From Acidobacteriota bacterium (GTDB lineage: Bacteria; Acidobacteriota; Terriglobia; Terriglobales; Acidobacteriaceae), in NCBI GenBank assembly GCA_021779695.1, contig JAJYAE010000211.1:1-7770 (forward strand): a stretch of 7,770 nt of DNA, written 5' to 3'. The position numbers were made by a program, and so were the translations under genes. A model generated the notes under the pieces. That model was given only the letters and a program-made list of their open reading frames with translations. It did not search any database and had not been told where the DNA came from. Of this stretch, positions 1 through 5,320 are shown in pieces; the stretch's first letter is position 1, and every line of letters begins with the position of its first letter.

Positions 1-1208
1 TTTGCCGGCAGATGCCTGGCGCTGGCGGTCTTCACGAGCTTCGGGACCACCGGCTTCTTCGAGGCCGCCGGAGGGATGGCCTGCGCCCTGGAAGGAACCG
101 TGGCGACGGGGGCGGACCGGGCGGGAGCGGCTGTTTTCAACAAGCTGGCTGCAGGATGGGGCGTCGCGCTCGAGGATTGACTGGTGGGCTCGTCCGCAGT
201 CAGCTTTGGAGTTGCCGTTGAGTCGCCCACGGCGCCCGGCGCCATTTGCAGGACGACCTGCCGGTCGTAGCGCAGATCGACTTCGGCGAGCTTTGGATAC
301 TGCTGACGCCATTCGGCGATGTGTGCTTTGTATCGCTGATAGCGCTCGAGGAAATGGTCTTCACCGAAGTGCACCATGACGTCAGAGCCTGGTCCGGGCA
401 TGAGGACGCGCGCGTCCTCCGGATCCGTGAGATCAATCTCTGAAATCTGATTAGAGTTGTGCTGACCATTCGAGTCGAGATCGCTCATCAAGCGCAGATA
501 GAGGCTCATGCGCACTTTGCGCGACGCGAGAGGATCGCGCTCATCGATTCCGATCAACACGGGAAAAGAGTAGTGATGCTGCGCCATGCCGGCGGGAGAC
601 ATCTCGAGTAGAACGCCATCCGCATCCACGAGTCCGATTTGCTGGCCCTGCCGTGCGAAAGCGACGGGCGTGCGCTCCACAATCGAGACGTGAATCTGGT
701 TGGGCAGGATGCGCATCACGGTGGCACTCTGGACCCACGGAATCTGCTCCAATTGCGCGCGGCGTTCGGCGAGCGGAACAAAGAAGATATTGCGGCCGAG
801 GTCGGCGCCGAAGATGGGCAGCAAATCGGCACGAGTGACCTGGTTGAGGCCGGTGGCCTGAATGTTGCCGGCCCCAGCGATGCGGAACCGCGAGTCATGA
901 TCAAAGAACTGCCGGGTGCGATGGATGCCGATGGCGGCTCCGACAACGACGAGCAAGGCCGTGATGCCGAGGAGCGCGCGGCCGAAGGTGCCGGAGGGCT
1001 TCCACCAGGGCTGGCGTGGCTGCTCGTCCCGTCTTCGCCGGGGACCGGTTCCCTCGTCCGGGTCAAGATCGTCCATGGCGACCGGCATGCCGGGCAGATT
1101 GCGATTGGAAAAGGGTGCAGACTTCTGCGCGCGCCGGAAGCGGGGTTCCATGGGCGCGTCATCTTCCCACACGAGGGGACGAGTTTGGTTCGTACCTTTA
1201 ATCGCCAC
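1..1208 (-). CDS. ftsQ: Cell division protein FtsQ, 3' end outside the window
   Basis: Bitopic inner-membrane divisome protein that recruits and regulates FtsB/FtsL and the septal synthase. Read from a GTG at 1208, 402 codons stay open to base 1. The layout is a basic, proline-rich cytoplasmic region (residues 1-76), one membrane segment (about 78-95, ALLGITALLVVVGAAIGI), a POTRA domain (about 108-178, with IPWVQSATVMRILPNQIHVSIVERTP as its hallmark, split here as IPWVQSATVMR then ILPNQIHVSIVERTP), and the FtsQ beta domain to about 325 (LVDADGVLLEM, then AEVDLRYDRQVVLQ). The remaining 77 or more residues are Ala/Pro/Ser/Lys-rich low complexity, much longer than the short tail of E. coli FtsQ (276 aa in all). 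The start is uncertain: GTG 1208 has a weak ribosome site and lies after an in-frame stop; ATG 1151 (residue 20) is the alternative. It lies last in the visible cluster, where ftsA and ftsZ usually follow. Confidence 0.93.
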   Translation of the reverse strand, partial: MAIKGTNQTRPLVWEDDAPMEPRFRRAQKSAPFSNRNLPGMPVAMDDLDPDEGTGPRRRRDEQPRQPWWKPSGTFGRALLGITALLVVVGAAIGIHRTRQFFDHDSRFRIAGAGNIQATGLNQVTRADLLPIFGADLGRNIFFVPLAERRAQLEQIPWVQSATVMRILPNQIHVSIVERTPVAFARQGQQIGLVDADGVLLEMSPAGMAQHHYSFPVLIGIDERDPLASRKVRMSLYLRLMSDLDSNGQHNSNQISEIDLTDPEDARVLMPGPGSDVMVHFGEDHFLERYQRYKAHIAEWRQQYPKLAEVDLRYDRQVVLQMAPGAVGDSTATPKLTADEPTSQSSSATPHPAASLLKTAAPARSAPVATVPSRAQAIPPAASKKPVVPKLVKTASARHLPA

Positions 1209-1241
1209 GCCTGAGCAAGGTCGTGAGATTCGCCAGACTCA

Positions 1242-1247
1242 ACTATA
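1242..1247 (-). promoter_or_regulatory. Putative -10 box (TATAGT) ahead of ftsQ
   Basis: TATAGT on the minus strand matches the sigma-70 -10 consensus at five of six positions and lies 33 nt before the ftsQ GTG. No convincing -35 hexamer is present at 16-18 nt, so this is a weak candidate. It would allow ftsQ to be expressed independently of the GH30 gene upstream. Confidence 0.22.
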
Positions 1248-1250
1248 GCC

Positions 1251-1275
1251 CGCGGACGGGCGGGTCTTGTCCGCG
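1251..1275. other. GC-rich hairpin between the GH30 gene and ftsQ
   Basis: The arms CGCGGAC (1251-1257) and GTCCGCG (1269-1275) form a perfect 7-bp stem around an 11-nt loop. On the minus strand it follows the GH30 stop by about 98 nt and precedes the ftsQ start by about 43 nt. There is no T-run after it, so it is not a canonical intrinsic terminator. It could be an mRNA processing or attenuation structure, or chance in GC-rich DNA. Confidence 0.35.
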
Positions 1276-1358
1276 AGTGGCAGCGGGGGAATCCGTAGCG
1301 TAACGGGCCACCGTGCGCGGCTCGATGTGAATACAGCGCACGGAGGCCAGGGTGCAGT

Positions 1359-1371
1359 GTGAACCGTTTGA
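1359..1371. repeat. Direct repeat, right-hand copy of the pair flanking GH30
   Basis: GTGAACCGTTTGA here and GTAAACCGTTTGA at 2874-2886 match at 12 of 13 positions in the same orientation. This copy starts immediately after the GH30 stop codon (in transcription sense); the other lies in the murC-GH30 spacer. The two bracket the GH30 gene. Origin is unknown: shared regulatory site, or scar of the event that placed GH30 here. Confidence 0.45.
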
Positions 1372-1372
1372 C

Positions 1373-2812
1373 TCAAGCCCAAGCGAGGGTCAGGACCGAG
1401 TCGGCGGGAAGGTCCAAAGCCAATGCTCTGGAGCCCTGCACCAGTTGCGCAGGGGTCTCGGGTCCCCGATTGGAAAGGACGACGACGTGGCTGCCGTCCG
1501 GGTTGCGGAAGCCTACATGGGAGATCTGGCTAGCCGGAGCGGGTCCGCCGAGAGAGTCCGTGGCAAAGACCCTCGCGCCGCGGCGCACGTGACGCGAGTA
1601 GTGAGCGAATGCCCAATACTGACCACTCTGCGTGACTTTGCGGGTGACGCTATTCACGGTGACGACCCCACCGCAGGAGAAGGGCCCGATGTTGGGCTTG
1701 CCGCTTTCATCAAGTGCGAGATTCCATGAAGTGATGGAACGAGCCCAGTTGTTGAGAACGTCGTTAAAGGTCTCAGACCACTTGGACCAATCGGTCTGGT
1801 AGTCGGACTGGCTGATATCAGGCCCGCCCTCGGTCCAATAGGCGTTCTTGGCGGGGAATGCATCGTGCACGCGGGACATGGCTGAGGGCTCGCCGACATA
1901 GCCATGCCAAGCGATTCCATCGATGTATTCGGCCGCCCCGGGATCACTGAGCTCGTCGATGGCGCGTCCCCAGAGGTTGTAGTTGTGATCGAGTACCCAG
2001 ATTTTTGTGGGCGAACCGGCTTTGCGCAGAGAGGGTCCGAGAAAACTCTTTACGAACTCAATTTCCTGCTCCTGCGACCAGAGGCAGGCAGGCATGCGGC
2101 CTTCCTGTTCGGCATCGGTTTCGTTTTGCACGGTGATGGCATCGATGGGCACGCCCTGCTGCCGGTACTCATCGAGGAAGCGCAGGAAATACTGGTTATA
2201 TGCCGGGAAGCTGAGTTTGCGCATCGCTCCGCCGAGCATGGAGTTGTTTGGCTTCATCCAACCGGGTGGGCTCCAGGGCGAGGAAAAGAGGAAGAGATCG
2301 GAGTTGATCTGGCGCGCCTCGCGCAAGATGGGGAGGATGTAGGCCTTGTCGTGATCGATGGAGAATTTGCGCAGTTCGGGATCAGGCTCTGGGCTGTCAT
2401 CGAAACTGTAGACACTGCGAGAGTAATCGCTCGCGCCGATGCAGGTGCGGCAGACATTGAGCGCCATCTGCTCCGGCGCGAAGAGGTCATGCATCAGCGG
2501 CTCGCGCTCAGCCTGTGTCATCTGGCTGAGCACATAGCAAGCGGCATCGGTCATGGCCGCGCCAAAGCCCAGGATCTCCTGCCTGGTGGTGGCGGTATCG
2601 AGCAGAATGGCGTTCGCGGCGACCTGCGCTATGGGCTTCCATGAGAGATCGTCGGTGCGGGCGTGGCGACGATCATGAACGGTGATCCACGCATGGACCG
2701 GGCCGAGTGTGGGCGTCTGATCCGCCCACAGGCGCATGCGACCGGAGGCGGTCAGCGCGGCGGCCGCAGTGGAAGCGGAGAACAGGAACTCACGGCGTGA
2801 TCGATCTGCCAT
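1373..2812 (-). CDS. Tat-exported glycoside hydrolase family 30 (glucosylceramidase / beta-glycosidase type)
   Basis: Retaining beta-glycosidase of clan GH-A, 479 aa, probably acting outside the cytoplasm; substrate not determinable from sequence. The start chosen is ATG 2812, preceded by AGGTGAG at about 5 nt; an upstream in-frame ATG at 2896 has no such site. Residues 5-11 (SRREFLF) form a twin-arginine motif followed by an Ala-rich stretch. GH30 landmarks in order: LGFGAAMTDAA (81-91), R122 and a SDYS segment (128-131), SSPWSPPGWMK (177-187), TVQNE with acid/base E231, AWHGY (301-305), YWTEGG with nucleophile E328, WNLALDESGKPN (363-374), and a C-terminal beta domain ending VVVLSNRG and LTLAWA. 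It lies between murC and ftsQ in the same orientation. The family is sure; the activity (glucosylceramidase, beta-1,6-glucanase, xylosidase) is open. Confidence 0.93.
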   Translation of the reverse strand: MADRSRREFLFSASTAAAALTASGRMRLWADQTPTLGPVHAWITVHDRRHARTDDLSWKPIAQVAANAILLDTATTRQEILGFGAAMTDAACYVLSQMTQAEREPLMHDLFAPEQMALNVCRTCIGASDYSRSVYSFDDSPEPDPELRKFSIDHDKAYILPILREARQINSDLFLFSSPWSPPGWMKPNNSMLGGAMRKLSFPAYNQYFLRFLDEYRQQGVPIDAITVQNETDAEQEGRMPACLWSQEQEIEFVKSFLGPSLRKAGSPTKIWVLDHNYNLWGRAIDELSDPGAAEYIDGIAWHGYVGEPSAMSRVHDAFPAKNAYWTEGGPDISQSDYQTDWSKWSETFNDVLNNWARSITSWNLALDESGKPNIGPFSCGGVVTVNSVTRKVTQSGQYWAFAHYSRHVRRGARVFATDSLGGPAPASQISHVGFRNPDGSHVVVLSNRGPETPAQLVQGSRALALDLPADSVLTLAWA

Positions 2813-2849
2813 ACTCACCTCGCGCGGCTGGTCTTCTCCAGCCCGACGC

Positions 2850-2878
2850 ATCATAGCAGCGTTGCGACGATGAGTAAA
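2850..2878 (-). promoter_or_regulatory. Putative sigma-70 promoter for the GH30 gene
   Basis: On the minus strand TTTACT (2873-2878, four of six to TTGACA) is separated by exactly 17 nt from TATGAT (2850-2855, five of six to TATAAT). The -10 box ends 37 nt before the GH30 ATG, giving a leader of roughly 30 nt that contains the AGGTGAG ribosome site. It lies wholly in the murC-GH30 spacer, which suggests GH30 can be transcribed separately from murC. The -35 box overlaps the left copy of the direct repeat. Confidence 0.45.
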
Positions 2879-2886
2879 CCGTTTGA
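2874..2886. repeat. Direct repeat, left-hand copy of the pair flanking GH30
   Basis: GTAAACCGTTTGA, 12 of 13 identical to 1359-1371. A second short match, TCAGGA on the plus strand, follows about 20 nt further on in both places (near 1391 and 2904), so the similarity may extend over some 33 nt with gaps. It overlaps the predicted -35 box of the GH30 gene. Confidence 0.45.
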
Positions 2887-2920
2887 GCCACGGCAAAGGG
2901 GATCAGGAATACAGGCAAAT

Positions 2921-4288
2921 TCAGACGGCTTCCAGTGCAGCCAGGATCAGCGGAGCGATTTGGCTGACGTTGCCGGCGCCGAGGGTAAGAATCAGATCTC
3001 CGGAGCGGGCCTCAGCCTGGACCTGCGCCACCGCAGCAGGAAAATCTGGAGCACATCGCACGCAAGGGCCCTGAATGCGTGCCGCGAGAGCCTCGGAGGT
3101 GATGCCCGGAATGGGCTCCTCACTGGCAGCGTAGATGGGAAGAACCACGAGAGTATCTGCCTCGTCAAAGGCGGAGGCAAATTCCTGAAGCAGATCGCGG
3201 GTGCGGGTGTAGCGGTGGGGTTGGAAGACGACGTGGATGCGACCCTGAGTACACTCGCGTGCGGCAGCCAAAGTCGCGCGAATCTCAGTGGGATGGTGAC
3301 CGTAATCGTCGACTACGGCGATCCCGCGGACGTGTCCGCGTTGCTGGAAGCGCCGGTCAACTCCCCGGAACGCGCGGAGCCCAGCAGCGATTTGTTCCGG
3401 GGACACCTCAAGCTGATGGGCGATTGCCACAGCTGCTGTGGCGTTGAGTACGTTGTGGCGGCCAGGGACATGCAACTCAAACGGCCCCAGCGCCAAGGCG
3501 GGCGTGGAGACCATGAAACGGGAGTTACAACCGGGCTGGGTCTCGAGAAACTCAAGCTGATAGTCGGCGTGCGCCGAGGCGCCGTAGGTCAGCACCCGAC
3601 GATGTGCGCGAGGCAGGATTGCCGCAAGCTGCGGATTGTCCACGCAAGCGGTTACAGCTCCATAGAACGGCACTTTGTCCATGAAGGCGAGGAAGGCCTC
3701 TTCAACGTCGGCCATATCGCGATAGCAATCCATGTGCTCACGGTCGAGATTGGTGACAACTGCAAGGATGGGCGAAAGTTTCAGAAAGGATCGATCGCTC
3801 TCGTCAGCCTCCGCAACCATGTATTGGGTGGTGCCGAGACGAGCGTTGGACCCGAGGGCGTCTACGCGGCCCCCGACGACGACCGTGGGATCAAGACCGC
3901 CAGCGGTGAGGACGGCGGCGACCATGGAGGTGGTGGTGGTCTTGCCATGCATTCCGGCAATGGCAATGCCATATTTGAGGCGCATTAGCTCCGCCAGCAT
4001 CTCCGCACGCTGGATGACAGGAATCTTGCGAGCGTGTGCTTCGAGAACTTCGGGGTTGGTGGGTGAGACGGCGGAGCTGGTGACAACGACTGTGGCACCT
4101 GCAACATTTGAGGAGTTGTGCCCTTCGTATACGATGGCGCCTAATCGAGCCAGACGGTCGGTGAGGGGACTGCGGCGTAGATCAGAACCCGAGACCTTCA
4201 TGTCGAGACTCAGCAGAATTTCGGCGATGCCACTCATGCCAATTCCGCCGATCCCGATGAAGTGCGCGTGCTGGGACGTGGCAAACAT
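2921..4288 (-). CDS. murC: UDP-N-acetylmuramate--L-alanine ligase MurC
   Basis: Cytoplasmic ATP-dependent ligase that adds L-Ala to UDP-MurNAc, the first amino-acid step of the peptidoglycan stem peptide. At 455 aa it is full length for the family. Seen in order: N-terminal UDP-binding loop [15 protein letters not shown] (9-23), the ATP loop GMHGKTTTT (112-120), VAEADESD (158-165), NLDREHMD (180-187), HNVLNA (278-283), DDYGHHPTE (327-335) at the start of the C-terminal domain, PHRYTRT (357-363) and LGAGN (436-440). The ATG at 4288 fits the family's start; its ribosome site is weak and the leader carries an imperfect dyad (4294-4317). murG, its usual upstream neighbour, is about 2 kb away across two opposite-strand genes, so murC needs its own promoter. 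No broken motifs seen. Confidence 0.98.
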   Translation of the reverse strand: MFATSQHAHFIGIGGIGMSGIAEILLSLDMKVSGSDLRRSPLTDRLARLGAIVYEGHNSSNVAGATVVVTSSAVSPTNPEVLEAHARKIPVIQRAEMLAELMRLKYGIAIAGMHGKTTTTSMVAAVLTAGGLDPTVVVGGRVDALGSNARLGTTQYMVAEADESDRSFLKLSPILAVVTNLDREHMDCYRDMADVEEAFLAFMDKVPFYGAVTACVDNPQLAAILPRAHRRVLTYGASAHADYQLEFLETQPGCNSRFMVSTPALALGPFELHVPGRHNVLNATAAVAIAHQLEVSPEQIAAGLRAFRGVDRRFQQRGHVRGIAVVDDYGHHPTEIRATLAAARECTQGRIHVVFQPHRYTRTRDLLQEFASAFDEADTLVVLPIYAASEEPIPGITSEALAARIQGPCVRCAPDFPAAVAQVQAEARSGDLILTLGAGNVSQIAPLILAALEAV

Positions 4289-4293
4289 GTAAA

Positions 4294-4317
4294 GGGTGAA
4301 ACACTAATGTAACACCC
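4294..4317. promoter_or_regulatory. Imperfect dyad just upstream of murC
   Basis: The 24-nt segment starts GGGTG and ends CACCC, and 9 of 12 symmetric positions pair (five outermost, plus inner ACA/TGT-type pairs). It begins 6 nt from the murC ATG, so it occupies the place of the ribosome-binding site in the murC leader. It could be an operator for the divergent region or an RNA hairpin affecting murC translation. No known regulator site was recognised. Confidence 0.35.
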
Positions 4318-4376
4318 GAACATGGAAGACCGTTCCAGCCGGGCCAAAAACTGCATCCAAGAATCTCGTAAGAAGA

Positions 4377-4382
4377 ATTTTA
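4377..4382 (-). promoter_or_regulatory. Weak -10-like box (TAAAAT) for murC
   Basis: TAAAAT on the minus strand matches five of six positions of the sigma-70 -10 box and sits in the only clearly AT-rich patch of the 4289-4515 spacer, about 88 nt from the murC start. An A-run lies just upstream, but no -35 hexamer is recognisable at 16-18 nt. A murC promoter must exist somewhere here because the gene upstream is divergent; this is the best candidate seen, but poor. Confidence 0.22.
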
Positions 4383-4515
4383 AACAAGGGATATTTTTTG
4401 GGCTCCACCGCAACCTCATAGTCAGGCAGTGTTTGCAGAAGCAGGTTCGCTTGACGATGGAAGTAACTGGCGGACCTTGAGGAAGCAGAAGAATCGCATT
4501 GAGAAGAGAGGGACC

Positions 4516-4986
4516 ATGCAAAGAATGAAGTTGTGGCTGCTGGCTTTGACCGTAATGGTGGGAGTACTTTCACTGGGCTCATTGAAAGCCCAGGCCCAAT
4601 ATCCCGCCCCGTACCCGAATGGACCTGCAGCCTATGTTCCTCAATCCCCGGGCCCCGGATATGCATGGGTCAACGGCTACATGGACAACGGCTACTGGAT
4701 CCCCGGCCGGTGGGTATGGGTAGGCCAGAATGACGACGATGACGAGGGAGGCTATGGAAACTACGCCGCTCCTGCGTATCCTCCAGCCCCCGTGTATGGG
4801 CAACCCTATGCTGCCGCGCCCTATGGAGACGGAGATGGCGATGGCGACCAGGGTGGGGGCTTCTGGCAGGGGGCTAGCGGAGTTCTCGGCGGAGTCGTTG
4901 GCGGCATCCTGAGTGGCGGCTGGGGTGGCGATGATGACGGCTGGCGAGGCGGCTGGGGTGGCGATGACGGTGGCGATGATGACTGA
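4516..4986 (+). CDS. Secreted Asp/Gly-rich protein with WXXGXW motif
   Basis: Function unknown; 156 aa from ATG 4516, chosen because GAGAAGAGAGGG lies just before it and a signal peptide follows directly. Residues 1-27 are a Sec signal (MQRMK, hydrophobic LWLLALTVMVGVLSL, cleavage after AQA). The mature part has a Pro/Tyr-rich start, then YAWVNGY and YWIPGRW (W61-W66), the WXXGXW motif of secreted bacterial proteins (Pfam WXXGXW repeat type), with W51-VNG as a degenerate first copy. Then come an acidic run (D73-E77), a Tyr/Pro-rich linker, DGDGDGD (105-111, resembling an EF-hand loop start), a Gly-zipper-like hydrophobic stretch (about 117-135) and a Trp/Gly/Asp tail ending GGDDD. It is monocistronic: opposite strand to the dcw genes, terminator 26 nt downstream. 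Periplasmic, outer-membrane or secreted location cannot be told. Confidence 0.82.
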   Translation: MQRMKLWLLALTVMVGVLSLGSLKAQAQYPAPYPNGPAAYVPQSPGPGYAWVNGYMDNGYWIPGRWVWVGQNDDDDEGGYGNYAAPAYPPAPVYGQPYAAAPYGDGDGDGDQGGGFWQGASGVLGGVVGGILSGGWGGDDDGWRGGWGGDDGGDDD

Positions 4987-5011
4987 GGAGGTCGTCAAAA
5001 GGGATTTCCGC

Positions 5012-5055
5012 TCCCTTGGCATCGGCGAGATTTCCGGTGTCAAGGGATTATTTTT
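5012..5055 (+). terminator. Intrinsic terminator after the WXXGXW protein gene
   Basis: A 14-bp stem pairs TCCCTTGGCATCGG (5012-5025) with CCGGTGTCAAGGGA (5034-5047), with two G-U pairs and an 8-nt loop, followed by TTATTTTTC. It begins 26 nt after the stop codon and ends this gene's transcript before the next gene. Confidence 0.82.
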
Positions 5056-5121
5056 CATGGGCATGGCAACGAATCGACCTGGCAACCTGGCCCGTGGATC
5101 GTGCTGAAGAGTCCGACCGGA

Positions 5122-5143
5122 TTTGCATCCTGTACTGTGCAAA
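5122..5143. promoter_or_regulatory. Operator-like inverted repeat TTTGCA-N10-TGCAAA
   Basis: Two perfect 6-nt arms separated by 10 nt, in the spacer ahead of the second repeat-protein gene and about 80 nt before its -10-like box. The geometry suits a dimeric regulator, but no known site is recognised and chance is possible. Confidence 0.25.
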
Positions 5144-5218
5144 CTGGAGCGGCGATTTGAGAGTAAGAGACCGCAACTAATGCGGGAGTTATTGGTTAGA
5201 AGATTCAGACGCTGGTTC

Positions 5219-5224
5219 TAGAAT
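5219..5224 (+). promoter_or_regulatory. Putative -10 box (TAGAAT) for the Gly/Trp/His-rich protein gene
   Basis: TAGAAT matches five of six positions of TATAAT. The hexamer 17 nt upstream is TTAGAA, only three of six to TTGACA. If used, the leader would be about 90 nt. A promoter is needed in this spacer because the preceding gene ends in a strong terminator. Confidence 0.25.
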
Positions 5225-5320
5225 GAAATGAGTTCTGAACCGGCAGGTGCCCGGCCCGCAACGGAGGGTCCGGATTCCAGGATGAGATCCAGACGACCTG
5301 GAAGGCACGAGGAGGAAGTC

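Larger units (their letters stand above)
4987..5320. other. Spacer between the two repeat-protein genes
   Basis: These 334 nt hold no credible gene. The left part is the terminator of the upstream gene (5012-5055). The right part should contain the promoter and leader of the downstream gene. Small dyads are present: TTTGCA (5122-5127) with TGCAAA (5138-5143), and CCGCA (5171-5175) with TGCGG (5181-5185). A -10-like TAGAAT lies at 5219-5224. The strong ribosome site AGGAGG (5310-5315) stands 5 nt before the ATG at 5321. An in-frame ATG at 5228 lacks a ribosome site and would hide the signal peptide. Confidence 0.6.

Noticed and set aside
639..1214. 191-aa plus-strand and 148-aa minus-strand frames in the ftsQ region
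   Set aside because: The third frame, on the minus strand, encodes a continuous FtsQ with POTRA domain and membrane segment, so these are shadows.
1904..2644. 246-aa open frame on the plus strand
   Set aside because: Antisense to the GH30 catalytic domain; its composition is explained by the codons of the real gene.
2870..3988. 372-aa open frame on the plus strand
   Set aside because: It lies entirely antisense to murC, whose motifs are complete; the frame has no recognisable family and is a GC-rich shadow.
4451..4456. TTGACG as a -35 box for the WXXGXW protein gene
   Set aside because: No -10-like hexamer occurs 15-19 nt downstream (the sequence there is around CGGACCTTGA).
4304..4666. 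120-aa minus-strand frame upstream of murC
   Set aside because: It overlaps the signal-peptide region of the plus-strand gene, lacks a ribosome site and resembles nothing known; a decayed gene remnant in 4304-4440 cannot be excluded but has no support.
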